Source of the DNA: Roseiarcus sp963824475 | GTDB taxonomy: Bacteria > Pseudomonadota > Alphaproteobacteria > Rhizobiales > Beijerinckiaceae | Length of the DNA stretch: 64,000 nucleotides | Direction: 5' to 3' | Assembly: GCA_963824475.1 (NCBI GenBank) | Contig: CAWGPR010000002.1 | Location: forward strand, 434,001-498,000 | In this document: positions 17,329 through 25,540 of the stretch, piece after piece | How the letters are laid out: each line of letters begins with the position of its first letter | Numbering within the stretch: the first letter of the stretch is position 1 | Notes under the pieces: model-generated | Told to the model about the DNA's origin: nothing | Database searches by the model: none | The model's input: the letters and a program-made list of their open reading frames with translations, nothing else | Program-made: the position numbers and the translations under genes

Positions 17329-18537
17329 TCACACGAATTTGAAATCGCTGGCGTGCAAGCTGGAAGCGTTGACGCCCGTCAGGGTAATCACGTTCGAGGG
17401 ATCATACGCAATGACGGTGTTTGCCCCAACCTGCGTCATATCGCTCTGCACGGCGCCGAAGTTTGCAAACATGGCCTGAGCCAGCACGATGTTATCGTGC
17501 AGCGGGCTAAAGCTTGTAATCGTGTCCTCACCAAAACTGCCCGTGAAGACAAATGTATCGTGACCGTGTCCGCCGTTTATCAGTGAGCTGACCGCCGTCA
17601 CCGTGTCAGAGCCGTTGCCGAGCGTGATCGTGTCATACGATCCCAAGGCGTTCACCACGTCGCCATTGCCATTGCCGAGGGTGATCGTCTCGTACGATCC
17701 CAAGTCGTTCACCACGTCGCCGGCGCCGTTGCCAAGCGTGATCGTGTTGTTGCCGCCACCCTGGTTGTTCACCACGTCATGGTTACCGTTGCCGAGGGTT
17801 AACTTGTTGTTGGATCCGTGCCCGATCGTCGCCACATCGGCTTGGCCGTCGCCAACGAAAATCGTGTTGACCTGCGCGCCGAAAAAGCCGCCACCGAGGT
17901 AGACGGAGTCGCCGTCGCCATTGCCGAGGACGATCGTATTGCCCGAGCTCATGGCGATGTTGACGGAGTCGCCCTCGCCGTTGCCGAGGATGATTGTATT
18001 GCCGGAGCTTGGATAAAAGCCTGTGATATTCACCGCGTCGCCGGCCCCGTTGCCGAGGGTGACCGTGTCTCCTTGGCTGTTGACGAGGCTCACGGCGTCT
18101 CCGGCACCGTTGCCGAGGGTGATTGTGTCGTATTTGCTGCTGAAGTCAGACAGGTTGGGCGTGGCGTTCACCTTGTCGCCGGCCCCGTCGCCGAGTGTGA
18201 TCGTGTTCTCGACGCCGCCAAAGAGGTTCACGGCGTCTCCGCGGCCATCACCGAGGATAATTGTGTCGTACAGGCTTCCGGGGAGTGATGGGTTGCCCAC
18301 CTTGCCGAAGGCGTTCACGATGTCTCCGGCGCCATCGCCGAGGATGATCGTGTCGTATTGGCTGTAATCCGCGTTCACTGTGTCATTGGCGCCGTTGCCG
18401 AGGATAATCGTATCGTATTGGCTGGAAGCCGCGCTTACGGCGTCATTGACGCCATTGCCGAGGATAATCGTGTCTCCGTCGCTATTGGCGTCGGACACGG
18501 AGAGATTGCCGCCATTGCCAAGGATGATCGTCGCCAT
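17329..18537 (-). CDS. Repetitive beta-roll protein, probable type I secretion substrate
   Basis: 402 residues, no N-terminal signal peptide. Residues 1 to ~310 are about 15 imperfect repeats of 18-24 residues with the core DTIxLGNGxGDxVN. Each repeat has a TIxLG strand and a glycine-asparagine-aspartate turn, so a right-handed beta roll or solenoid that may bind calcium is expected. Near residue 315 stands an RTX-like GGHGHDTFVF. The last ~85 residues (DTITSFSPLHDNIVLAQAMF, ending SSLHASDFKFV) resemble the C-terminal export domain of alphaproteobacterial RTX proteins. Export by a type I ABC/HlyD/TolC system is therefore inferred, but no such system is in the window. The ATG at 18537 follows GGAGGAGCCGG. 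Role unknown; surface coat or adhesin is possible. Confidence 0.75.
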   Translation of the reverse strand: MATIILGNGGNLSVSDANSDGDTIILGNGVNDAVSAASSQYDTIILGNGANDTVNADYSQYDTIILGDGAGDIVNAFGKVGNPSLPGSLYDTIILGDGRGDAVNLFGGVENTITLGDGAGDKVNATPNLSDFSSKYDTITLGNGAGDAVSLVNSQGDTVTLGNGAGDAVNITGFYPSSGNTIILGNGEGDSVNIAMSSGNTIVLGNGDGDSVYLGGGFFGAQVNTIFVGDGQADVATIGHGSNNKLTLGNGNHDVVNNQGGGNNTITLGNGAGDVVNDLGSYETITLGNGNGDVVNALGSYDTITLGNGSDTVTAVSSLINGGHGHDTFVFTGSFGEDTITSFSPLHDNIVLAQAMFANFGAVQSDMTQVGANTVIAYDPSNVITLTGVNASSLHASDFKFV

Positions 18538-18948
18538 TTCCGGCTCCTCCAGTATCAGTCAAGTAAACCTTTAGCGCCGGGCGGATTCCGCCTCGTGAAA
18601 ACTTGCTGTTGGCGCGTGGCGTCAGGTCAATCCGGCCGCGCTCAGCGTTCCGTGAAGTAAGCACCAAAACTCACAAATCGCAAGCGGCGTTTTACGCGGT
18701 TGCAGGGCACGGTTAAGTTTGGCGAGGATTTTGTCCGGCGCTGTGACCTAGAGCACACTGCGCTCAGCGAATTGAATCCGCGCGAACGAATGACCGGCTG
18801 GGCGCATTCCGCGCGTATCGGAACCGGTCTGGCACGTCAGCAAAGGTCGACACCGGCAGTATGGCTGCCGGTGGATTTCGTTGCCCTCAGAACTGATGTC
18901 CTTTCGCGCGGCGACTCGCTCGACGGCTGTGCGTCCGCCCCTGGGCCC
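18538..18948. other. Intergenic stretch between the repeat protein and malate synthase
   Basis: No gene is supported. It contains a CTAGAGC-type short repeat near 18748 and a perfect hairpin at 18851-18873. The rest shows nothing recognisable. Confidence 0.5.
18851..18873 (-). terminator. Hairpin 76 bases past aceB, candidate terminator
   Basis: CACCGGCAG (18851-18859), loop TATGG, CTGCCGGTG (18865-18873): a perfect 9-base-pair stem. There is no clear U tract, so termination is a guess from position. Confidence 0.4.
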
Positions 18949-20547
18949 TCAGTCGATCAGCTTGTACGCCGGCAGGGTCAGGAACTCCTCGAACGTGTCG
19001 GCAAGCGACATGTCCGAGAACAGCTGGGTCGCCTCCTTGAAGCGGCCGCCGTCGAACGCCTTGGCGCCGACCTCGCCGCGCACCCGCTCCATCTCGCCGG
19101 TGAACGCCTCGCGGAACATCGCCGGCGTCACCTCGCGGCCGTCGTCGAGCTTCGCCTTGAGATGCAGCCATTGCCAGACCTGGGCGCGGGAGATTTCGGC
19201 CGTCGCCGCATCCTCCATCAGGTTGTAGATCGGCACGGCGCCGCGGCCCCTGAGCCACGCCTCGATATATTGCACCCCGACCCGAATGTTCACGCCCAGT
19301 CCTTCCTCGGTGCGCTTGCCCTTGTGCACCTCGAGGAGCTCGGCCTGGGTCACGTGAACGTCGTCGCGCTTGACCGAGAGCTGGTTAGGGCCGGGCATGA
19401 GCCGGTCGAACACCTCCATCGCGATCGGCACGAGATCGGGGTGGGCGACCCAGGTGCCGTCATGCCCATTGGCCGCCTCGCGCTCCTTGTCGGCCCGGAC
19501 CTTTGCGAAGGCCGCCTCGTTCGCTTGCTTGTCGCCCTTGACCGGGATCTGGGCCGCCATGCCGCCCATCGCGAACGCGCCGCGGCGGTGGCAGGTCTTG
19601 ATGAGCAGGAGCGAATAGGCGCTGAGGAACGCCTTGCCCATCGTCATTTCCGACCGATCGGGGGTGAGGAAGGCGGGGTTCTTGCCCAGGCGCTTGATAT
19701 ACGAGAAGATATAGTCCCAGCGGCCGCAGTTGAGGCCGACAATATGGTCGCGCAGCTCGTAGAGAATCTCGTCCATCTCGAACGCGGCTGGCAGCGTCTC
19801 GATCAGCACCGTCGCCTTGAAGGCGCCGTTCGGGACGCCGAGCTCGCGCTCCGCATGGGAGAAGACCTCGTTCCAGAGCCTGGCCTCGGGATGGCTCTCG
19901 AGTTTCGGCAGGTAGAAGGCTGGCGTCGAGCCCTGGGCCATCTGGGCCTTGGCGCAGTGGAAGACGTAAAGGCCGAAGTCGAACAGCGAGCCGGACATTT
20001 CCTCGCCGTCAACGGCGACATGGCGTTCGGGCAGATGCCATCCGCGCGGCCGGACCATCAGCGCGGCGGGATTGCTCTTGACTGCGTAAAGTTTCCCGCT
20101 GGCGGGATCGGTGAAGTTGATCGTTCCGGTCCAGCGGTCCTTCAGGTTGGCTTGGCCCTCGACCATGTTGACGAACATCGGCGAGGAGGCGTCCTCGAAA
20201 TCGGCCATGAACACCTTGGCGCCGGAATTGAGCGCGTTGACGATCATCTTGCGATCGACCGGGCCGGTGATCTCGACCCGCCGGTCGACAAGGTCGGCCG
20301 GGATCGGGGCGACCGTCCAGTCGCCGTCGCGAGTGGATTTCGTCTCCGGGAGAAAATCTGGCAGTCGCCCGGCGTCGTAGAGCTCCTGGCGCTCCATGCG
20401 GCGCGCCAACAATTCCAACCGCCGCCGATTGAAGCGCCGGTGCAGGCCGGCAAGGAACGCGAGCGCCTCGGCGCTGAGGATTTCGGACTGCCGGCCGCTG
20501 GGTTTGGCGTTGATCTCGACGCCGGCTACAGCCGAATGCGCTGTCAT
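18949..20547 (-). CDS. aceB: Malate synthase A
   Basis: 532 residues. It condenses glyoxylate with acetyl-CoA to malate. The ATG at 20547 follows GGAGG at the right distance and starts MTAHSAVAGVEINAKPSGR. Conserved blocks: NALNSGAKVFMADFEDASSP near 115, the catalytic-region RPRGWHLPERH near 180, VLIETLPAAFEMDEILYEL near 255 and LNCGRWDYIFSYIK near 280. The C-terminal GVQYIEAWLRGRGAVPIYNLMEDAATAEISR is typical of form A. No isocitrate lyase gene is nearby. Since ccr and ecm are in the window, the glyoxylate most likely comes from the ethylmalonyl-CoA pathway. It follows the DUF1127 gene by 105 bases on the same strand. Confidence 0.95.
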   Translation of the reverse strand: MTAHSAVAGVEINAKPSGRQSEILSAEALAFLAGLHRRFNRRRLELLARRMERQELYDAGRLPDFLPETKSTRDGDWTVAPIPADLVDRRVEITGPVDRKMIVNALNSGAKVFMADFEDASSPMFVNMVEGQANLKDRWTGTINFTDPASGKLYAVKSNPAALMVRPRGWHLPERHVAVDGEEMSGSLFDFGLYVFHCAKAQMAQGSTPAFYLPKLESHPEARLWNEVFSHAERELGVPNGAFKATVLIETLPAAFEMDEILYELRDHIVGLNCGRWDYIFSYIKRLGKNPAFLTPDRSEMTMGKAFLSAYSLLLIKTCHRRGAFAMGGMAAQIPVKGDKQANEAAFAKVRADKEREAANGHDGTWVAHPDLVPIAMEVFDRLMPGPNQLSVKRDDVHVTQAELLEVHKGKRTEEGLGVNIRVGVQYIEAWLRGRGAVPIYNLMEDAATAEISRAQVWQWLHLKAKLDDGREVTPAMFREAFTGEMERVRGEVGAKAFDGGRFKEATQLFSDMSLADTFEEFLTLPAYKLID

Positions 20548-20652
20548 GAGGTCCTCCGCAAGGGCGTGGGGGTCTGCGACATGAGCGTAGACCTTTTCGC
20601 CGCCTTTGGGGAGGCGCCGCCGCCGCATTGCGGCGGCCGCCTTCGGTCTGGA

Positions 20653-20916
20653 TCAGGCCGCGAGATCAGCCCGTCCGCCAGTCCGCTCCCGCCACGCCCG
20701 TCGCCTGACGAGCAGACCGGACGGGTCGGCGTCCAACGGCAGCGCCGTCACGTCATTGATATCGGATCGAGTAAGGCCGATGTCGCGCAGCTCATATTCA
20801 CTCATCCGCGCCAATTCGGACATCGTGCGCCGCGCCGCGCTGACCCGAGCCGGCCAGGTGAGGATGCGCCAAAGCGCGTTCGCCGCCTGGGAGGCCATTG
20901 TGAATGAAGCAACCAT
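20653..20916 (-). CDS. DUF1127 (YjiS-like) small protein
   Basis: 87 residues. The ATG at 20916 follows AAGGAGGAGG, and an ATG further upstream lacks such a site. The central RTMSELARMSEYELRDIGLTR is the DUF1127 signature. Such short arginine-rich proteins are abundant in alphaproteobacteria, and some have been tied to phosphate, small-RNA or RNA metabolism; the role here is unknown. It lies divergent to the LysR regulator, 157 bases from it, and upstream of aceB. A GC hairpin (20619-20637) follows it without a U tract. Confidence 0.85.
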   Translation of the reverse strand: MVASFTMASQAANALWRILTWPARVSAARRTMSELARMSEYELRDIGLTRSDINDVTALPLDADPSGLLVRRRAWRERTGGRADLAA

Positions 20917-21073
20917 CTCCGCCTCCTCCTTGAAGTGACGACGGTCCGTTCGGCGCAAAGGCCGGCGCCAGGAGCGGCCGTTCCGTTTCAGGATGCTCAT
21001 TTATATAGTGCGCCCCATTGATCGGTCCAACGAATGTTTGTAGAGTAACTGATCGAAATTTCGGATGGGTTTC

Positions 21074-21937
21074 ATGCTCGACACCGACCAGCTTCGCTCC
21101 TTTCTCGCCATCGTCGATTCCGGCTCGTTCACCAAGGCGGCGGAACGGGTGCACAAGACCCAGTCGGCCGTCTCGATGCACATCCGCCGGCTGGAGGAGC
21201 AATTGGGCTGCGCGCTGTTCGTCAAGCACGGGCGCGGCGCGCGGCTGACGGATGAAGGCGAGCGGCTGATCGAATTCGCCCGCCGCATCGTCCAGGTCGA
21301 GGCGGGCGCATTTGCCGCGCTCTCGCGCAAGGGCCTGAGAGGCGCCGCTCGCCTCGGCATTCCGGACGACTACGCCGAATCGTTCCTCGCCGAAATCCTC
21401 GCCCGCTTCAATCGCCGGCATCCGCTGGTGGAGGTCTCGGTCGTTTGCGAGGCGTCGACCGACCTTGCCCCCCAGGTCGCCGCCGGCGCGCTGGATCTGG
21501 CTTTGATCACCGACTACGAAGGACTCAAGGGGCTCGAACTTCTGCGCGAGGAGCCGCTGGTCTGGGTCGCCTCCGACCGATTCCGGTTGGAGGACGGAGC
21601 GCCAATCCCGCTCGCACTCGGCAGCCCGACCTGTTGCTGGCGCCGCGCGACCGAGCAGGCGCTGACCGCGACGCCGGGCGTGACGAGGACGCGGTTCTAC
21701 TCCAAGAATTTCAGCGCGATCGGCACGCTCTTGCGCTCGGGGCTGGCGGCGACGATCCTGCCGGCGTCGCTGGTCGGTCCCGGCCTCAAGCGCCTCGGGC
21801 GCGCCGAGGGACTGCCGGAATTGCCCCTGAACCGCATGGGCCTCATCCACGCGCCGGGACGTCCGAGCGAGGAAGCCAAGGCGCTCGCCGAAGCGATCCG
21901 CGAGACCATCGTCGCCCCGGCGCGCCAAGCCGCTTGA
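21074..21937 (+). CDS. LysR-family transcriptional regulator
   Basis: About 287 residues. The N-terminal winged helix-turn-helix reads LDTDQLRSFLAIVDSGSFTKAAERVHKTQSAVSMHIRRLEEQLG. The rest is the periplasmic-binding-like effector domain, with VSVVCEASTDLAPQVAAGALDLALI near 145. ATGs at 21065 and 21074 are both possible; the second has GGATGGG at a better distance and gives the usual LysR start. The effector is unknown. The divergent DUF1127 gene is the first candidate target; the EamA exporter downstream (153 bases) is another, since LysR/exporter pairs are common. Confidence 0.9.
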   Translation: MLDTDQLRSFLAIVDSGSFTKAAERVHKTQSAVSMHIRRLEEQLGCALFVKHGRGARLTDEGERLIEFARRIVQVEAGAFAALSRKGLRGAARLGIPDDYAESFLAEILARFNRRHPLVEVSVVCEASTDLAPQVAAGALDLALITDYEGLKGLELLREEPLVWVASDRFRLEDGAPIPLALGSPTCCWRRATEQALTATPGVTRTRFYSKNFSAIGTLLRSGLAATILPASLVGPGLKRLGRAEGLPELPLNRMGLIHAPGRPSEEAKALAEAIRETIVAPARQAA

Positions 21938-22089
21938 GCGCACGCTTGAGGCGCATCGTCCTCGTCCGCGGATTGCCTTTGGCCCTGCCTCGGCCTATGC
22001 CCTCCCGCCGTCTCGTTCCCAAGGGCCGGGCTCCGCTTCCAAGCGCGCCCGCGAATGATTGACCATCCTCGAGGCCGCCGAAAATACTC

Positions 22090-23022
22090 ATGACCGACGC
22101 GACTGCCGCAAGGGCCGGATTTATGCAATCGGCCTGGGCGAACCCGATCCTGCTGCTCGTTCTCACGACCCTGATCTGGGCCGCCCACTCGATCGTCGGC
22201 CGATTGGCGGTCGATCAGATCGGGCCGATGACTCTGACCTGCCTCAGATGGGCGGTGGCGCTGATCCCCATTCTGATCGCCGCGCGCCCGTCGCTGCGCC
22301 GGGACTGGCCCGCGTTGCGGGCGCGCTGGGTTTATCTCGCGGTCATGGGCGCCGCCGGATACACCGTGTTCGTTGCGCTCTTCTACGTCGCCGCGCATCA
22401 TACGAGCGCGCTCAATCTCTCGATCATCCAGGGCGCCATCCCCGCGCTGGTTCTCATCGGGGCGCGCCTGTTCCTCAAGGTCCGTTTCAGCGCGTTGCAG
22501 GCGCTTGGCGCCCTCGTCACCATGCTGGGCGTGGCGGTGATCGCCGCCCAGGGCGATCCGGCAAGGCTCGCGGCGCTCGCCTTCAATAGCGGCGATGTGA
22601 TGATGGTCGTGGCGGCGGTGCTCTATGCGGGCTACACCATCGGCCTTCGCCAGCGCCCGAACGTCTCCGGGGTCAGCATGCTGGCGGCGATGGCGGTCGC
22701 CGCCTTCATCACGTCCATTCCGCTGGTGATATGGGAAATCATGTCGGGCGGATTCGTCTGGCCGACCTGGGGCGGCCTACTGGCGCTGGCCTTCGTGGCG
22801 CTTGGACCGGCCTTCGTCGCCCAGCTCACCTTCATGCGCGGGGTCGAGCTGATCGGGCCCGGCCGGGCGGGCGTATTCGTCAATCTGGTGCCGGTGTTCG
22901 GCGCCATCATGGCGGTTGGCATCCTGGGCGAGCCATTCGCCGTCTATCACGTGCTCGCGTTATTGTTAGTTGTCGGGGGCATCGCCATTGCGCAAAGAGG
23001 CTCGAGCGGCCTTCAACGCTGA
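22090..23022 (+). CDS. EamA/DMT-family transporter
   Basis: 310 residues with about ten hydrophobic helices arranged as two EamA repeats (first from PILLLVLTTLIWAAHSIVG, second from GDVMMVVAAVLYAGYTIGL). Members export metabolites or amino acids across the inner membrane; the substrate cannot be read from sequence. Conserved PAFVAQLTFMRGVELIGPGRAG and NLVPVFGAIMAV mark the C-terminal half. No strong ribosome site precedes the ATG. The dienelactone hydrolase gene follows 27 bases later, so the two probably share a transcript. Confidence 0.9.
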   Translation: MTDATAARAGFMQSAWANPILLLVLTTLIWAAHSIVGRLAVDQIGPMTLTCLRWAVALIPILIAARPSLRRDWPALRARWVYLAVMGAAGYTVFVALFYVAAHHTSALNLSIIQGAIPALVLIGARLFLKVRFSALQALGALVTMLGVAVIAAQGDPARLAALAFNSGDVMMVVAAVLYAGYTIGLRQRPNVSGVSMLAAMAVAAFITSIPLVIWEIMSGGFVWPTWGGLLALAFVALGPAFVAQLTFMRGVELIGPGRAGVFVNLVPVFGAIMAVGILGEPFAVYHVLALLLVVGGIAIAQRGSSGLQR

Positions 23023-23049
23023 CCGCCGCTTGAACGCGAGGAGACCGAC

Positions 23050-23718
23050 ATGGGCGCGTGGATTGAACTGAAGCCGGAAGGCGCGGGACCCATTCGAGCC
23101 TGGCGCGCCGATCCTGCGGGCCCTCCGCGCGGCGGGATCGTCGTCATCCAGGAAATCTTCGGCGTCAATTCGCATATTCGCGACGTCACCGACCGGTTTG
23201 CGGCCGAGGGCTATCTCGCCGTGGCGCCGGCGATTTTCGAGCATGTCGAGCCCAGGTTCGAGACCGGCTACGACGCTGACGCGAGAGCGCGCGGCATGGC
23301 GATCGCCGGCAGAATTGACCGCGAGCAGGTGCTGCGCGACGTCGCCGCCGCGATCGAGGTCGCCAAGGAAGGCGGCAAGGTCGCCGTGGTCGGCTTCTGT
23401 CTTGGCGGCACAGTCGCCTGGTCGGCGGCGGGGCGCCTCAAGGGCTTGAGCGCCGCGGTCGGCTATTACGGCGGCGGGATCATCGGGCTTAAGGACTTAA
23501 AACCCCGCGTCCCGACGCTCCTGCATTTCGGCGAGAAGGACCAGCATATCCCGATCGCTGGCGTCAAAGAGGTCGCCGCCGCCCATCCGGAGGTCGAGGT
23601 CCACATCTACCCGGCCGATCACGGCTTCAATTGCGACCATCGGGAGAGCTACGATGCGCCGAGCGCCGCGCTCGCCTGGACGCGCACGATCGCCTTCCTG
23701 CGCAAGCATCTGGGGTGA
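23050..23718 (+). CDS. Dienelactone hydrolase family protein
   Basis: 222 residues of alpha/beta hydrolase fold. The nucleophile cysteine is in VVGFCLGGTVAW (Cys117), the acid in GEKDQHIPI near 165, and the histidine in YPADHGFNC near 193, a complete Cys-Asp-His triad typical of carboxymethylenebutenolidase-like enzymes. The early QEIFGVNSHIRDVTDRFA is also conserved. True dienelactone hydrolases act in chlorocatechol breakdown, but many relatives have other substrates. GAGGAG precedes the ATG. Confidence 0.9.
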   Translation: MGAWIELKPEGAGPIRAWRADPAGPPRGGIVVIQEIFGVNSHIRDVTDRFAAEGYLAVAPAIFEHVEPRFETGYDADARARGMAIAGRIDREQVLRDVAAAIEVAKEGGKVAVVGFCLGGTVAWSAAGRLKGLSAAVGYYGGGIIGLKDLKPRVPTLLHFGEKDQHIPIAGVKEVAAAHPEVEVHIYPADHGFNCDHRESYDAPSAALAWTRTIAFLRKHLG

Positions 23719-23834
23719 GGGGCGTCTACGCTGTCGTTCCTTGCCCGCGACGCCCCAACGCTTCTCTTGTCATCCCCGCGCCAGTCTTGTCATCCCCGCG
23801 CAAGCGGGGATCCAGGCAAGCCCCGACCCAGCGC

Positions 23835-24134
23835 TCACCGGTTCAGCACGTCGTACAAGTCCGCCCATTCGGGATTGAAGCTCTCAATCAGCTCCAGTTT
23901 ACACTGGCGCTCCCATTTCTTGATGCGCTTCTCACGCGTGATCGCCTCGTTGATATCCGAATGGAACTCGTACCAGACCAGCCGAGTGACGCCATATTTG
24001 CGCGTGAATTCCCCGCCCGCTCCGGTCCGATGCTGATAGGCGCGGAGCGCAATATTGTTCGTCACGCCAACATAGAGAGTACCGTTGCGGCGGCTTGCCA
24101 TGATGGTGACCGCGTAGCGCGCGCCGGCTTGCAT
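23835..24134 (-). CDS. GIY-YIG nuclease family protein
   Basis: 99 residues from the ATG at 24134 (MQAGARYAVTIMASRRNG). It has TLYVGVTNNI, the conserved YVG of the GIY-YIG core, followed by RAYQHRTGAGGEFTRKYGVTRLVWYE, and REKRIKKWERQCKLELIESFNPEW with the family's conserved glutamate region. It is a UPF0213/single-domain GIY-YIG of about the normal length. These are probably small DNA endonucleases, but few have been tested. Palindromic repeats flank it, and two deleted copies lie immediately to the right. Confidence 0.88.
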   Translation of the reverse strand: MQAGARYAVTIMASRRNGTLYVGVTNNIALRAYQHRTGAGGEFTRKYGVTRLVWYEFHSDINEAITREKRIKKWERQCKLELIESFNPEWADLYDVLNR

Positions 24135-24364
24135 CGTCGCATTCCTCGTTCTGGATTCCCGCTTGCGCGGGAATGACATAGGGGAGCGCGACAGTCATTC
24201 CTTTCTCGTTGTTTTGCCGCTCCGGTCTCGCGGCGACGATGAGGGTCGCCATGCGATCGTGCGTTGCCCATGCGCGGCCCCAATCTGCTCTTGTCATCCC
24301 CGCGCCAGTCTTGTCATCCCCGCGCAAGCGGGGATTCAGGCAAGCCCCTACCCAGCGATCAACG

Positions 24365-24450
24365 GTTCAGCACGTCGTATAGATCGGTCCATTCGGGATT
24401 GAAGCTCCCAATCAGCTCCAGTTTCGTAGCGCCCGCCGGCTGGCATGGTC
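24365..24450 (-). pseudogene. GIY-YIG remnant, copy 2
   Basis: Only the start (ATGCCAGCCGGCGGGCGCTA) and the last ~60 bases of the gene in unit 1 remain, joined after a deletion of about 210 bases that removed the YVG core and the middle. Flanking palindromes are intact. Confidence 0.7.
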
Positions 24451-24691
24451 GCGTTCCGTCGTTCTGGATTCCCGCTTGCGCGGGAATGACATAGGGGAGC
24501 GCCACCGTCATTCATTTGTGGTTGTTTTGCTGCTCCGGTCTCACGGCGACGAGGGTCGCCATGCGATCGTGCGTTGCCCATGCGGCCCCAACGCTTCTCT
24601 TGTCATCCCCGCGACAGTCTTGTCATCCCCGCGCAAGCGGGGATCCAGGCGACCACCGCTCCCAAGCGCTCGACAGGTCGTACAAATCGGT

Positions 24692-24862
24692 TCATCCGGG
24701 ATTGAAGCTTTCCATCAGCTCCAGTTTCCACTGGCGCTCCCCGCCCGCTCCGGTCCGATGCTGATAGGCGCGGAGCTCAATATTGTTTGTCACGCCAACA
24801 TAGAGAGTACCGTTGCGGCGGCTTGCCATGATGGTGACCGCGTAGCGCCCGCCGGCTTGCAT
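24692..24862 (-). pseudogene. GIY-YIG gene with internal deletion, copy 3
   Basis: The first ~40 residues match the intact copy (TLYVGVTNNIELRAYQHRTGAGGE), then the frame jumps to RQWKLELMESFNPG and stops. About 35 codons, including KYGVTRLVWYEFHSD and EAITREKRIKKWE, are missing, so the nuclease is probably inactive. Confidence 0.75.
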
Positions 24863-25132
24863 CGTCGCGTTCCGTCGTTCTGGATTCCCGCTTGCGCGGG
24901 AATGACATAGCGAAGCGCGACAGTCATTCAGTCCTTTCCCCCTCTCGTTGTCGCTTTCCAGGAATTGCTCGCCTCCGCGCCAGAAGCCTACGCTTTCACG
25001 GGCGACTGGCCGTTGGTTTGATCGCGCGGCCGATGGGCTATCGATTGGCCGGCCCAAACGCGCGCGTTGGTCGAAGCCGTCGCGTCCGGACGGCGTCGGG
25101 AAGGGCGGCACACAAAAATTTCCTGCAATTGC

Positions 25133-25412
25133 TTGCGAAAACCAGAAATCTATGCTACACTTTTCTCAGTCGCCGGATCGGACCGGCGCGGGTTCGGTCG
25201 ATGGAAGCGGGAAAGTTGGCCCGAGACGTTTTGCACACAACCTGAGACGAGGGTTCGGAATCCTTTATTTGAATTGGCTGTAACGCATTGAAAAGGCTCG
25301 ATTTGGAAAAGCAAACGCTAGTAAATGCTAGCAATTTTGCTAGCGTTTATTCGCTTTTGTCGGCGCTTAATTCGCATTTGCTTGCAACGAACTCGCGCGC
25401 TGGTTGATCCGG
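25133..25412 (+). repeat. Dispersed intergenic element, copy B
   Basis: TTGCGA (25133-25138), a 17-base spacer and TACACT form the promoter-like block. TCGCCGGATCGGACC follows, as in copy A. After a variable stretch the shared block TGTAACGCATTGAAAAG and CGATTTGGAAAA precedes the decamers. These are CAAACGCTAG (25312-25321), TAAATGCTAG, central CAATTTTGCT, then AGCGTTTATT, CGCTTTTGTC, GGCGCTTAAT and TCGCATTTGC up to 25381. The tail AACGAACTCGCGCGCTGGTTG matches copy C beyond the array. It lies upstream of the P450 gene in the same direction, ending about 130 bases before it. Confidence 0.75.
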
Positions 25413-25540
25413 CCCCGCGCCAGCCGGCTCGGCGAAGGTCGGCCCCGGTCGGGCTTCGTCCGCAAGCGCCGGCCCATTGCGTGGACCACCGGCCGGCGAC
25501 GTGCTAGACGTCGCAGGGCTATTTCTGGAGGCGCCAGACA

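Larger units (their letters stand above)
23754..24928. repeat. Three-unit tandem repeat carrying GIY-YIG genes and CCCGCGCAAGCGGG palindromes
   Basis: Each unit begins CCCCAA-(C/T)-GCT-TGTCATCCCCGCG, repeats CTTGTCATCCCCGCG, then carries the palindrome CCCGCGCAAGCGGGGAT. A minus-strand GIY-YIG gene or its remnant follows, then TTCTGGATTCCCGCTTGCG with GGGAATGACATAG, and a 100-base spacer with GGTCGCCATGCGATCGTGCG. Units run about 23754-24275, 24276-24589 and 24590-24928. The gene is whole in unit 1, nearly gone in unit 2 and internally deleted in unit 3. The inverted flanks around a small nuclease gene look like a mobile or gene-conversion unit that expanded in place. Confidence 0.8.

Noticed and set aside
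17329..18537. Regularly repeated DNA resembling a CRISPR array
   Set aside because: The repeats are in frame, of unequal length, and translate to a clear protein repeat; no spacers of fixed size and no cas genes.
18700..20907. Very long plus-strand open frame (735 codons) opposite aceB
   Set aside because: It mirrors the third-base GC bias of the malate synthase gene; its translation is low-complexity and lacks any domain, while the opposite strand is an unmistakable AceB.
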